Positions 15,598 through 24,310 of a DNA stretch of 41,704 bases are shown here, in pieces (within the stretch, counting starts at the first letter, position 1; each line of letters opens with the position of its first letter). This stretch comes from Verrucomicrobiales bacterium (lineage in GTDB: Bacteria > Verrucomicrobiota > Verrucomicrobiia > Verrucomicrobiales > DEV007), in assembly GCA_029213005.1 (NCBI GenBank), contig JARGPI010000046.1:1-41704 (forward strand), read 5' to 3'. Position numbers and translations under genes: made by a program. Under the pieces are notes generated by a model. It was not told the origin of the DNA and searched no databases. It saw only the letters and a list, made by a program, of their open reading frames with translations.

Positions 15598-17007
15598 TTA
15601 ATAGGACCGTCGCATGTGGCTGGGAAGGATATTCAATTCCTCGCGATATTTGGCGACGGTACGCCGTGCGATTTTGATGCCCTTTTCCTCCATTTTCTTG
15701 ACGAGCGCCTGATCGCTAAGCGGTTTTTTGGAATCTTCCCCCTCGATAATCGAGGCGAGAGTCTGCTTCACGCTGGTGTTGCTCATCGACTGGCCATCTT
15801 CATTCTGGTAACCGGTCGTGAAAAAGTATTTCATCTCAAAAACTCCGTGGGGAGTGGAGATGTATTTACCGGCCACGGCGCGACTGACCGTTGTCTCATG
15901 GACGTCGATCGCCTCCGCAATCTGCGCCATGTTCATCGGCTTCAGTTTTGAGGGGCCGTGATTGAAAAATTCAGTCTGCCGGAGAACAATCTGTTCGGCG
16001 ATCCCGGAAATAGTCTGTTGGCGCTGGTGAATGCACTTGATAAGGAATTTTCCGGATTTGATCTTGTCGCGGATGTAGCTGCGCGCGGTCTTACCATCGT
16101 CGGTCGCCAGCATTTCCTTGTAGGCTTTGCTGATGCGGAGACGGGGGATTTGCTCATTGTTGATCGAGACCACCCATTCTCCTCCAATTTTTTCAACCGC
16201 GACATCGGCGACCACGTAAGTGTTATTTCCCGCGGAAAAACGGCTCCCGGGTCGGGGATCGAGCGTGGAGATCAGGGACGCGGCCCGGGTAATATCTTCG
16301 GGTTGCACGGAAAGTTTCTTCGCGATCTGCGGGTAGCGTTTCTTCGCTAAATCGTCGAGGTGATGGTCCACGATCTGGTATTCCAGACTGTGATGCTTGC
16401 CCAACCTCTCCAGCTGGATGAGAAGGCAGTCCCTGAGATCTTCCGCACCAACGCCAACCGGATCAAAGGACTGAATCATACCGCGGGCATCTTCGAGGAG
16501 ATCGATCGGGATTCCCATGTCGAGACAGAGTTCTTCGATATCGACCTGGAGGAACCCGTTCTCATCGATGTTCCCGATTAACATCTCGGCGGTTTCTTTT
16601 AACTTCCCGTTTACCGGCGAAAAACTGAGCTGATTGAGGAGGTGTTCCTGGAGCGTGATCGGATCGATGATGGAATCCATCATGAACTGATACCGTTCAT
16701 CCGCATCATCACGTTTCGGCGATGACACCCGGGACTGAGCCATGTATTCCCGCCACTCTTCATCGAGCTGGGAGAGTTCCGCCAACTCCTTGTCAAACTC
16801 CTCGTCTTCGTCAGGAGTGGTTGCATCTTCGAGAGAAACGTCGTGCGTTTCGTCTTCCAAAGTCGGATTGGCATTGAGTTCCTGTTGAACGAGGTGGCGC
16901 AGTTCGAGAGTCGGAGTCTGGAGCAGTTGCAAGCTTTGTTGCATCTGCGGCGCGATGGTCTGCTGTTGGAGCAGAGACTGGTTTTGGTCGAAGCGTTGTT
17001 CGGGCAT
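15598..17007 (-). CDS. rpoN: RNA polymerase sigma-54 factor
   Basis: 469 aa. Region I (residues 1-50) is glutamine/leucine-rich (LLQQQTIAPQMQQSLQLLQ), region II is acidic (about 50-95), and region III ends with the DNA-binding helix-turn-helix and the RpoN box ARRTVAKYRE at about 447-456. It recognises -24/-12 promoters and needs AAA+ activators, none of which is encoded in the window. Preceded by formylglycine-generating enzyme gene on the same strand with a 94-bp gap. Length is normal for the family. Confidence 0.97.
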   Translation of the reverse strand: MPEQRFDQNQSLLQQQTIAPQMQQSLQLLQTPTLELRHLVQQELNANPTLEDETHDVSLEDATTPDEDEEFDKELAELSQLDEEWREYMAQSRVSSPKRDDADERYQFMMDSIIDPITLQEHLLNQLSFSPVNGKLKETAEMLIGNIDENGFLQVDIEELCLDMGIPIDLLEDARGMIQSFDPVGVGAEDLRDCLLIQLERLGKHHSLEYQIVDHHLDDLAKKRYPQIAKKLSVQPEDITRAASLISTLDPRPGSRFSAGNNTYVVADVAVEKIGGEWVVSINNEQIPRLRISKAYKEMLATDDGKTARSYIRDKIKSGKFLIKCIHQRQQTISGIAEQIVLRQTEFFNHGPSKLKPMNMAQIAEAIDVHETTVSRAVAGKYISTPHGVFEMKYFFTTGYQNEDGQSMSNTSVKQTLASIIEGEDSKKPLSDQALVKKMEEKGIKIARRTVAKYREELNILPSHMRRSY

Positions 17008-17101
17008 AACTCAAGAGCTATAAAAAGTCAGCCGTGGGTTCACGGGAAATACACAATAAGCAGATTTCGGGCCAATTCCATCAAAATCTCAGGAATCCGT
17101 A

Positions 17102-18055
17102 TTATAACGCGCAACGAAACCCGGTGTGACAGGTTGAGGAATCTGGTGTGTTGTTGGTGCGGGCGCCCACCCGGTAGCGGTTGCAATAGGATTCATGACA
17201 GAGGTATGAGCCTCCCCGAATGACTTTGCCGGTGCCGAACTCCGGTCCCTTTGGATTGGTCATCTGTGCTTTGTGATGCCAGTCGGCACTGAACCAGTCC
17301 CCGGTCCATTCCCAGACGTTTCCGGACACCTGATAAAGCCCAAAATCATTTGCCCGGAAGCTTTTTGCCGGAGCCGTCGAGGTATAACCATCTTCGCCGG
17401 TGTCGCAATCGGGGAAGGTGCCTTGCCAAATGTTGCAGCGATGTTTGCCACCGGGAGTCAGTTCGTCGCCCCAGGGATAGCGGGCCTGTTCCAGATTTCC
17501 CCGTGCCGCGCGTTCCCATTCGGCTTCAGTGGGGAGGCGTTTCCCGGCCCAGTGCGCATAAGCCATCGCGTCCCGCCAACTTACGTGAACAACGGGATGA
17601 TCACTCAATTTCCGGATATTGGTTCCGGGTCCCCCGGGTTTTCTCCAATCCGCTTTCTGAACTCGCACCCACCAGTTCAGCCCCATCACCGTTTCGATTG
17701 GAGCGCTCTTCCGATGGGCTTTCGGGATCTGATTGATAAACACAAACGACCAGCCGAATTTTTCAGCCTCAGTTTGGTATCCCGTCTCGTTGACGAAGTT
17801 TTCAAACTCAGCATTGGAGACGCAGCAGCGATCGATCCAAAAGGCATCTAAAGTGACCTCGCGGACGGGGCCCTCTCCATCTGCTTCCCAGGTTTCGGGG
17901 CCTTCCGCTCCCATGAGAAACGTCCCCGCCGGAATTTCCGCCATGCCCACTTTGCTTCCCGCATGGGTCGACTTTGCAATATGCCCGAAAGAAACGGAAT
18001 CCGTCGGCGTACCTTCGCGGTTCGCCCGGGGGGAGCAGCAGGATTTTCCGTCCAT
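17102..18055 (-). CDS. Formylglycine-generating enzyme (sulfatase-modifying factor)
   Basis: 317 aa. FGE converts the CxPxR or SxPxR active-site residue of sulfatases to formylglycine, using molecular oxygen and copper in aerobic types. The fold signatures are present: IPAGTFLMG, FWIDRCCVSNAEF, PVVHVSWRDAMAYAHWAGKRLPTEAEWE, GNVWEWTGDWF, and the C-terminal GGSYLCHESYCNRYR. Both catalytic cysteines are kept (C286 and C291), which separates true FGE from the many FGE-sulfatase-fold proteins that lack them. No signal peptide is visible, so it acts in the cytoplasm. The start lies 5 bp after the preceding membrane-anchored protein gene. A sulfatase relic, not an intact sulfatase, lies elsewhere in the window. 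Confidence 0.93.
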   Translation of the reverse strand: MDGKSCCSPRANREGTPTDSVSFGHIAKSTHAGSKVGMAEIPAGTFLMGAEGPETWEADGEGPVREVTLDAFWIDRCCVSNAEFENFVNETGYQTEAEKFGWSFVFINQIPKAHRKSAPIETVMGLNWWVRVQKADWRKPGGPGTNIRKLSDHPVVHVSWRDAMAYAHWAGKRLPTEAEWERAARGNLEQARYPWGDELTPGGKHRCNIWQGTFPDCDTGEDGYTSTAPAKSFRANDFGLYQVSGNVWEWTGDWFSADWHHKAQMTNPKGPEFGTGKVIRGGSYLCHESYCNRYRVGARTNNTPDSSTCHTGFRCAL

Positions 18056-18060
18056 TCGAC

Positions 18061-18750
18061 TTATTTGGGCAGGGGAGACTGATCGGGGGCGGGAGATCCG
18101 GTTTCAATAACCACATTGCCGGATTCCACATAGACCCGGCTCAACTTCGGGATGATGGGTTTGATATTCGGATTCTCCGGGTCGATTTTGAAAAATCCGA
18201 TTGTGTCGTAATTTTTCACAAACTGTTCCGGGATAGATCCGGTGTCGGAAATGATGTCGATGACGCGAAGCGCGATGGTTCGCTTTCTCAGTTCCGGCTG
18301 GAAAATGAACTTTGCATTGAGGTGCCGTTGCCCCGGTGTCAGCGGGATTTTCCGCATCGGCTGAGTCATTCGGGTTTCGATTCCCCGGTCGGTGATCGAT
18401 TGAATGAAGGTGGTGCCCCGAAAATCTTTCAGAATCTCAGCGGTTGCGATCAGGGTATTGAGATCGTCCGCGCTGAGCAGAATCCGCTCTGTTTTGCTCT
18501 GGCTGGTCGCCGCCTTGATGGCGAAAAGCTTGTCATTCAAGCTTTTGATTTGCGCTTCGCTCGGGTTCAGGACTTTAATCTCAGCTGGGCTATCACCGGT
18601 GAATCCCGCGATCGCCTTTTTCTGAACGAAGAAAATAGTGATGTAGAGAATCACGAGGCCTCCGAATACCGTCAAAATAGCCCCGAGGATAAAACATCCC
18701 GGTGCTGCGGATCTTCCGTCTGAAGCAGTTGCGCTTTCTGAGTCTGGCAT
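18061..18750 (-). CDS. Membrane-anchored hypothetical protein upstream of FGE
   Basis: 229 aa from the ATG at 18750. Longer reading through the GAGCAA repeat upstream would give a Leu-Ala repeat with no plausible role, so the internal start is preferred. One transmembrane helix lies at about residues 17-40 (CFILGAILTVFGGLVILYITIFF), with the rest outside the cytoplasm. The soluble part has two-domain character (LLSADDLNTLIATAEI and RHLNAKFIFQPELRKRTIALRV) typical of unannotated single-pass verrucomicrobial proteins. The 5-bp gap to the FGE gene implies co-transcription. No function recognised. Confidence 0.65.
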   Translation of the reverse strand: MPDSESATASDGRSAAPGCFILGAILTVFGGLVILYITIFFVQKKAIAGFTGDSPAEIKVLNPSEAQIKSLNDKLFAIKAATSQSKTERILLSADDLNTLIATAEILKDFRGTTFIQSITDRGIETRMTQPMRKIPLTPGQRHLNAKFIFQPELRKRTIALRVIDIISDTGSIPEQFVKNYDTIGFFKIDPENPNIKPIIPKLSRVYVESGNVVIETGSPAPDQSPLPK

Positions 18751-18923
18751 CCGGAAAATTGTGTGAAGACTGAAAAAAGGCAACTGTGATTCTGGCTTCG
18801 ATTTAACGAGTTCGTCACCGTCATTTACCGGTGATGGCGGTTCAGCAGGCAGGCATGCCAAGAAGCGAATCACAGTCAATCTCTTGTTCTTGCTCCTAAT
18901 CCTGTTCTTGATCTCCGTTTTCC

Positions 18924-18962
18924 GAGCAAGAGCAAGAGCAAGAGCAAGAGCAAGAGCAAGAG
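18924..18962 (+). repeat. Hexanucleotide tandem repeat (GAGCAA)6.5
   Basis: Six and a half uninterrupted copies of GAGCAA, followed by TTTTT. A degenerate inverse match, CTTGTTCTTGCTC, lies about 45 bp upstream, so the region can fold back. It sits upstream of the 18061-18750 gene, possibly in its leader. Confidence 0.85.
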
Positions 18963-19162
18963 TTTTTGGATCAATACCACGTTTCCCTAAGGTGGGACAC
19001 TGTGAGTATCGCACCGCTATTTTCTTAGCTACCGTCTCTCAACCCTACGCAACCTCCAGCCCGGTCATCGTTCCGGTCGAAGACGAGAACTGATCGGTCT
19101 CTATGCCGAGTCGCCTATACTTTTGCGGGTTGAAAATCTATCTTATCGAAAAATTTCGCTGG

Positions 19163-19627
19163 TTAGCCGCTATTACCTTTTTTGTATGCCTCATATCGAG
19201 AACGTTGTTCATCTGTCAGATTGGCGGGATCAAAACGTGGTTGGGGCACATTATTGACCTTGCTGTAAAGTACGTTGGCCATGTCCTCGGCGCAACGGAC
19301 GATGTGCTCAGCTTTCTCTCCCGCGAATAACTCATTCACAGTCGCGCGGAACAGGTCGAGCCTGTGGTCGAAGGTTGCTTGACTCATATCGGTCAGTGGA
19401 CCGAGTTTTTTGTGAGCCGCGATCGGATCTCCACGAAACGTGCCGGAGCGAAACATCACGGTGTCCCAGAAATCATACATTTTAGGGAGGTGGGTCTCCC
19501 AGTCCACTTGCGCAATTTCTTCAAATACGGGACCGAGTTTTTCATCCCTGCGAATTCGCTCATAAAATCCATCAACCAGCCGGATAATATCGTTACGGTC
19601 GTTTAAATCTGGTAGCGGTTTATTCAT
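19163..19627 (-). CDS. Group III truncated hemoglobin
   Basis: 154 aa from the ATG at 19627. Family features are clear: FYERIRRDEKLGPVFEEI, then DWETHLPKMYDFWDTVMF (H46 on the distal side) and AAHKKLGPL with the candidate proximal heme ligand H72, ending in FAGEKAEHIVRCAEDMANV. Members bind O2 and related ligands at a 2-on-2 globin heme and often deal with nitric oxide or peroxide stress; the specific role here is unknown. The start overlaps the stop of the 59-aa frame just upstream (ATGAATAA), implying translational coupling. Confidence 0.9.
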   Translation of the reverse strand: MNKPLPDLNDRNDIIRLVDGFYERIRRDEKLGPVFEEIAQVDWETHLPKMYDFWDTVMFRSGTFRGDPIAAHKKLGPLTDMSQATFDHRLDLFRATVNELFAGEKAEHIVRCAEDMANVLYSKVNNVPQPRFDPANLTDEQRSRYEAYKKGNSG

Positions 19628-19799
19628 TGTTCTGTGCCGTTTCAAAGGTAGCAGTGCTCTGACGGATCGTTTCAAGTGTTTCGCCGATTCTAGATGACTG
19701 ATACACGATTGTTCCGTCCAGAGCCAGCACCGGAATGATATTGGGATGCGCAAAATCAATCGCAGTGGTCTGCCGATCTTTCCTCTTAAGTTTAGCCAC
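19620..19799 (-). CDS. 59-aa short ORF with GTG start, coupled to the hemoglobin gene
   Basis: Starts GTG at 19799, 9 bp after the ECF sigma stop, and ends TAA overlapping the hemoglobin ATG. The predicted protein begins VAKLKRKDRQTTAIDFAH, then PNIIPVLALDGTIVYQ, and ends TAQNNE. It has balanced composition, an alternating hydrophobic strand and no repeats. The tight packing between two real genes is the main support. It may be the C-terminal remains of a larger protein or a real small protein. Family not recognised. Confidence 0.5.
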   Translation of the reverse strand: MAKLKRKDRQTTAIDFAHPNIIPVLALDGTIVYQSSRIGETLETIRQSTATFETAQNNE

Positions 19800-19807
19800 G
19801 CTTCAGT

Positions 19808-20503
19808 TCATTTTGTCAGAGCTTCGATCAGATAATTTAACTCGATTCCGACCTCCTCTTCGCTTAGAACAGTTTCCTCGATCCCGGACCGAATCAGGAG
19901 GCGAAAGCGTTTTCTCAGGCGGTGGATCGCCACTTTTACAGCGCCCTCGCTGATCCCCAGTTTTTGCGCAACTTCCGCCTGGGATAGTTCGGGAGCATTT
20001 CCGTTTAACCACGGCTTCAGGTTTTCAAAATGATCAAGCTTATCGGCGGCGCGATGCTCCTGCTCCAGTAGTGCGAGGGCACGGCCCAAAACGGCGTAGG
20101 CCCACTGCCGGTCATAAATTGCATCGCTCGCAGGTGAGGTGGCGGTATCTTCATCAAGTTCGGTGTGTTCCTGATTGCCGCCGCGTTTTTCGGCACCTTG
20201 CCTGATCCTCCAGTCCGATAGAAAATTCTTTACCGCACCAAGTAGATAGCTTCGAAATTTGCCGCGTCCCCGTTCTAAAGAATCCAGACCGGGACGAGTC
20301 AGAAGTCCGGCGAAAAACTCGTGGGTTAAATCGCGGGTCATATCCGCAGGCACATCGCGAACGGTGTGCTGAATGTAGGCATGGATGGGGGCGTAGTAGG
20401 TATCACAGAGATCGGCCAGTGCGAGTCGCGAATCCTCGGTGTCACCTTTCGCCGCGATGACTCGCGTCCAGCGTGTGGTATGAAAAGACTCGGATTGACT
20501 CAT
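19808..20503 (-). CDS. ECF-type sigma factor paired with a Ser/Thr kinase
   Basis: 231 aa from the ATG at 20503, giving the usual verrucomicrobial opening MSQSESFHTTRWTRVIAA. Region 2 is seen as DLTHEFFAGLLTRPGL and FRSYLLGAVKNFLSDW, and region 4 as LSQAEVAQKLGISEGAVKVAIHRLRKRFRLL near residues 175-205. Such sigma factors redirect RNA polymerase to a small regulon. The kinase gene ends 26 bp before this start, so the pair likely forms one transcript, with the kinase a plausible controller of the sigma factor or a parallel signalling output. Confidence 0.9.
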   Translation of the reverse strand: MSQSESFHTTRWTRVIAAKGDTEDSRLALADLCDTYYAPIHAYIQHTVRDVPADMTRDLTHEFFAGLLTRPGLDSLERGRGKFRSYLLGAVKNFLSDWRIRQGAEKRGGNQEHTELDEDTATSPASDAIYDRQWAYAVLGRALALLEQEHRAADKLDHFENLKPWLNGNAPELSQAEVAQKLGISEGAVKVAIHRLRKRFRLLIRSGIEETVLSEEEVGIELNYLIEALTK

Positions 20504-20529
20504 GGCACGACAATTTTTATTCAAACAGG

Positions 20530-22998
20530 CTACTGCAACTTTCCGGTGTCAGGTGAAGCATCTGATTTTGCATCCAGCCATGCCCTCCAGCTGCCACCCT
20601 CGGCCGCTGCGACATCAAAGAATTTGATATAAGTGATGTCCCGGTTCGCTTTGCCTGGCGGTTTCACGGTTCTCTGAATCCATTGGGCTGCCATATTGGC
20701 CCGCCGTTTGTCCGGAAAGGTGAGCGTGATGCGTTCGTAATGAGTTGTCTTTGTTTTGGTGATCCGCCATTCCGTGCTGTCACCGGGAATCAAATCATTC
20801 TGCCCGGGACTACCATTAACAGAAAACGCAGGACCGGTATATCGAAACCGGAAGACAATATCATCCTCCCCGTAAAGGTGGGTATAGATATTAAAACGCA
20901 CGACATTGTCCACTTGTTCCAGATCCTGAACTTCCACGATATAATTCCCCCGATTGGTATCGCGAAAAGCAAAGTAGGGAATGACAAGACCCAGAGCGCC
21001 CAGGACCGGAGGAATGACGAACAGGATAATAATCAACCAGAAGACTCTTTTGGGCCACGGATTATAGTCTGCAGGCATTTCTTTGCTCCCGGGCTTTTTC
21101 AACAGTGCGGAAATCACACCGACAACACTGACAAGGATCCCTCCGATGATAAGTATCTCAAAGAATCCCAATGTGATTCGTACTTTCCCCATAAGAAGGA
21201 GAGGCATTGACACAATTGCGACAATAATCAGAAGCCAAAGGATTCGCAGCGGCCACGGATTGACAGGGCGGGACAATTTTTCGAGAGCCATGGCGCGTTC
21301 CTGCTCCGTAGCCGGGGAAGCCGCCCATTTTCGCGCCCACCAGATCGAAAACGCAAGACTCGCGATCCAAACGGGAAGTACAATCGCCGCTATCAAAATC
21401 CCAATCCAATCCGGTGCCCGGTTCAGAATTAAACCGCTAAATCCGACAAACAAACAGGAGAGAAATAAGAGCGGCAGGAATAGAGCGGCGAACAGGGCGC
21501 TGCCTTTTCCTCCGGAGAGGCCGAGGGCACGGATCCGGCGCAGACTTCTCCAACCCATAATGGTGCCCGGCAGGCAAACACCGAAAAAGAGCAACCCTAT
21601 CACGATGATCGGGGCGACGGGTGTGACAACTCCGTTTGATGCTACGACGGTATGCTTATCCGAAATTTGCCCTAGTTCTGCATTTAGTTCGACGAGTTCT
21701 TCTCTTGCTTTGTCAGACTCCGGACTGTCTGGACTTTTCCGGATCTGATTTTGTAATTCCACTACTTGAGTTTGGAGCAGGTCTTTCTTCACTAACGCCT
21801 CTTTCGCAAGCCGATTCGCCCGGGCAAGCTCCTGCTCCGTTTGCATGGCGCTTGCCTGATTCGCGAAAACAAGGGTGATGTAGAACAGTAGTAAAAGAAC
21901 GATACCGGTCCCAACGACCCACGCCGCCCGGTTTCCTCCGGACGGAATTTTGGTGCTCTGACCTGCAACCGGAATCTCATAACCGGGATGACGGATTTTG
22001 GCGAGTGTCTCAACGGAGATCCCTTCAATTTCGGTCCTGACCTGACTCGCTGATTGCTGCCGACGGTCGCGTTCTTTTTCGAGGGACCGAAAAACGATTT
22101 CGTCTATCTGGGAATTAACCGCAGTTTTCTCGGACGGTGCCGCGAACCTCCCCATGGGCAGCTCTCCAGTGAGCATTTCGTAAAACACAACTCCCAGCGA
22201 ATAGATATCAGCGCGATGATCGACAATGTTCGGATGCTCGATTTGCTCCGGTGCCATGTATTGCGGAGTGCCCGGCATCATCGTTCCGGTCAGGGTGACA
22301 TCATCAGCCGCCCCTTCGCCCACCAGCTTCGCAATTCCAAAGTCTGCGATTTTCACGCGGCCCTTTGCGTCGAGCAGGATATTTTCCGGTTTAATGTCGC
22401 GGTGGAGCACCCCTTCGTCGTGGGCAAACTGAAGTGCCGCACAAACTTCCGGAACAATCCCGATCGCCTGCTCCGGAGTGAAACGCCCCGCCCGCATCGC
22501 CTGCCGCAAATTGACCCCGTCGACGAACTCCATGAGGAGAAAGTAAAATCCACCGCTTTCCCCAAAATCATACACCCCGACGATATTCGGATGGTTCAAT
22601 TTGGCGAGCAGCCGACCTTCGCGACTGAATCGCTCCGTGAAAGCGGGAGATTCCGCAAGCGACGGTGGCAAAATTTTCAGCGCGACGTTCCGGTCGAGAT
22701 TCGGTTGCCGCGCCTTGTAAACTGCGCCCATCCCTCCGCACCCGATCAGCTCGATGATTTCCAGTTGGGGAAAAGCCCCGGCAATTTTCTCCAGAGAAGG
22801 AGGCTCAAATCCCGGGCCCGACATCGGGATGGTGCCACTTTCAGGAGGTGCGGCCGCTTCGATCAGAGCACATTTGGGACAAATCCCGCCAGGGGCCTCT
22901 TCGGGGATATCCGAGCCACAGTTCGGGCAGGTTCCGGCGACAGATTTCCCATCATCCGGTTCCGGCAACCCGGTGTCGATTTCTTTGTTATCACTCAT
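20530..22998 (-). CDS. Membrane Ser/Thr protein kinase with N-terminal zinc ribbon
   Basis: 822 aa from the ATG at 22998, supported by GGAAAGGGG just upstream; a GTG eight codons earlier is less likely. Residues 24-43 hold a four-cysteine zinc ribbon (CPNCG and CPKC). The Hanks-type kinase domain runs from about 78 to 340: glycine loop GCGGMG at 86-91, K108, HRD at 199-201, N206 and DFG at 219-221, all intact. A membrane helix follows, then a short coiled coil and about six more helices with a soluble tail containing an immunoglobulin-like or pleckstrin-like beta-rich region. It probably senses membrane or envelope state and phosphorylates cytoplasmic partners. Linked to the downstream ECF sigma gene. 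Confidence 0.92.
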   Translation of the reverse strand: MSDNKEIDTGLPEPDDGKSVAGTCPNCGSDIPEEAPGGICPKCALIEAAAPPESGTIPMSGPGFEPPSLEKIAGAFPQLEIIELIGCGGMGAVYKARQPNLDRNVALKILPPSLAESPAFTERFSREGRLLAKLNHPNIVGVYDFGESGGFYFLLMEFVDGVNLRQAMRAGRFTPEQAIGIVPEVCAALQFAHDEGVLHRDIKPENILLDAKGRVKIADFGIAKLVGEGAADDVTLTGTMMPGTPQYMAPEQIEHPNIVDHRADIYSLGVVFYEMLTGELPMGRFAAPSEKTAVNSQIDEIVFRSLEKERDRRQQSASQVRTEIEGISVETLAKIRHPGYEIPVAGQSTKIPSGGNRAAWVVGTGIVLLLLFYITLVFANQASAMQTEQELARANRLAKEALVKKDLLQTQVVELQNQIRKSPDSPESDKAREELVELNAELGQISDKHTVVASNGVVTPVAPIIVIGLLFFGVCLPGTIMGWRSLRRIRALGLSGGKGSALFAALFLPLLFLSCLFVGFSGLILNRAPDWIGILIAAIVLPVWIASLAFSIWWARKWAASPATEQERAMALEKLSRPVNPWPLRILWLLIIVAIVSMPLLLMGKVRITLGFFEILIIGGILVSVVGVISALLKKPGSKEMPADYNPWPKRVFWLIIILFVIPPVLGALGLVIPYFAFRDTNRGNYIVEVQDLEQVDNVVRFNIYTHLYGEDDIVFRFRYTGPAFSVNGSPGQNDLIPGDSTEWRITKTKTTHYERITLTFPDKRRANMAAQWIQRTVKPPGKANRDITYIKFFDVAAAEGGSWRAWLDAKSDASPDTGKLQ

Positions 22999-23022
22999 AT
23001 ACCCCTTTCCTGAGGAATCCAC

Positions 23023-23394
23023 CGGAGGAGGTTACAGGATTTCGTTGGAAATTGCGAAGTACGTTTTTCACCGCTCAATGCGCAAATTCCGGCCGATTTT
23101 CGAAATGGGAGGAACGACGAGGAAAGCACTTGTGGCGAACTCTTTATCGTCTTGGTGCCAATTGATGAGGAGTGGAAGATTGAAAGAAAACCCGACGGTG
23201 CAGAATGTGTTGTGTCCGGCAATAACGGTCACTGGGCTTCTCGATACCCTTATTACTATAAAAGCACATTTGATACCCCGGAATACCTCTGCGGATCGGG
23301 ATATTGAAAATAAATATTTCCGTCTTTTTTCATCTGCTTATCAGGGGAAGATAGATAATTGGTTACTAAATTATTTCCTAAGTTCGCAGATGAA
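23023..23394. other. Intergenic stretch, no gene seen
   Basis: About 370 bp upstream of the kinase gene. It holds the kinase ribosome site near 23005 and probably its promoter, but I see no clear -35/-10 pair. Open frames crossing it lack protein-like features. Confidence 0.4.
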
Positions 23395-23823
23395 TCAGTG
23401 CAACTTTAAGTTGGTTGGTTCGAACTGCTTTGATGGCTCATTTTGATGGCCAAAGCGGTCACAGGATTCAGCCGCGAGCATTTGAGATATCTGGTCGACT
23501 GACATAAAAATTAGGTCTTCAACCAAAACGGTGTCAAGGCGTTCCGTTACCTCTGGATCGATTAAAGGAAGAACCTGCCTGATAAGACTAAAAGGAACTG
23601 CCAACACCCATGAATCCGGATCCGTTTCATGGACGACCTTTTCCACCTTTCGAACCAACTCATTGATGTCGTCTTCCAAAATCCAACTTGAACTGGCTGC
23701 AGACTTTCTTTTATCCAATTCGTGTATCGTCGGGCACCCTTCTGTTTCCCTGCCTTCGGATAAAGAATCAATCTTAAAAGTGCGAAATGAAGTTAGATTA
23801 GCTATTACCATGATTCTATTCAT
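23395..23823 (-). CDS. Hypothetical protein, weak likeness to host-attachment (baeRF-type) proteins
   Basis: 142 aa from the ATG at 23823; an upstream extension to 23961 adds 46 residues with poor composition. The first 20 residues form strand-like MNRIMVIANLTSFRTFKI, and later FSLIRQVLPLID and DLIFMSVDQISQML match the general layout of small release-factor-like host-attachment proteins (strand, insertion, then helices). This is a weak visual likeness, not a firm assignment. No signal peptide or membrane segment. The gene stands alone. Confidence 0.5.
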   Translation of the reverse strand: MNRIMVIANLTSFRTFKIDSLSEGRETEGCPTIHELDKRKSAASSSWILEDDINELVRKVEKVVHETDPDSWVLAVPFSLIRQVLPLIDPEVTERLDTVLVEDLIFMSVDQISQMLAAESCDRFGHQNEPSKQFEPTNLKLH

Positions 23824-24160
23824 TATTGTTTCGGGTGGGGTGAAAGGATTGGGAAGTATGATTGTCGCCCCTGTGATTCGATTTGAATTGCCCACATCGC
23901 ATCGCGCAAACAAATCAGTCTCTGCTCGACAAGGGAGCATGCGTGTTACGAAGTGGACCAAGAGGTAACCTTAATATTTCTGGTGGTGTTTGTCTTGTGA
24001 TCTATTTGTTATATCCTGTTGTTGTAAATCTATAGGTGATTGCAGTCAGGTAAATTGCGCGCCTTCCTTTTTCAGGATACGTGTTTGCCCTTAACAGGAC
24101 CAGTCAGTAATCCTGAAAACAAAGGGTGTCGCCCCAATTTTTTAATTTTGGAGATGGGCT
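23824..24160. other. Intergenic stretch, nothing recognised
   Basis: This AT-rich sequence of about 340 bp has no plausible gene. The open frame at 24040-24348 on the plus strand has no protein features and overlaps the 49-aa frame on the other strand. Confidence 0.4.
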
Positions 24161-24310
24161 TCAATTCAAACCATGAACAGGGGGGAGACGCTGTAATTCG
24201 ATGGCCTTCACTATCAAATGAGCCAAACGGCTCGCTTCGATCTCAGACAATTGCCCTTTATCCAACTTTAACCATAGTTCTAATATTTCGGTTTGATCAT
24301 CAGATTCCAT
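24161..24310 (-). CDS. 49-aa short ORF, possible remnant of an anti-sigma/FecR-like N-terminus
   Basis: Begins MESDDQTEILELWLKLDKGQ and continues LSEIEASRLAHLIVKAIELQ. This two-helix pattern, with LSE-x-EA-x-RL, resembles the start of FecR-type anti-sigma regulators in this phylum, which would normally continue for 200 or more residues. A GAAGA sequence lies at a workable distance upstream. The C-terminus stops abruptly, so it may be a decayed gene or a genuine short protein. Confidence is limited. Confidence 0.35.
   Translation of the reverse strand: MESDDQTEILELWLKLDKGQLSEIEASRLAHLIVKAIELQRLPPVHGLN

Noticed and set aside
18924..18962. CRISPR-like array
   Set aside because: It is a simple hexanucleotide repeat with no spacers and no cas genes nearby.
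18751..19014. N-terminal extension of the anchored protein through the GAGCAA repeat
   Set aside because: It would encode a Leu-Ala repeat and precede a normal anchor sequence; the ATG at 18750 is more natural.
19163..19759. N-terminal extension of the hemoglobin to 19759
   Set aside because: The extra 44 residues are in the wrong frame for the coupled 59-aa ORF and do not look globin-like; the ATG at 19627 fits the family.
23410..23430. GGTTCGAAC resembling a tRNA T-arm
   Set aside because: It lies in the 3' end of a coding frame and no other tRNA arms surround it.
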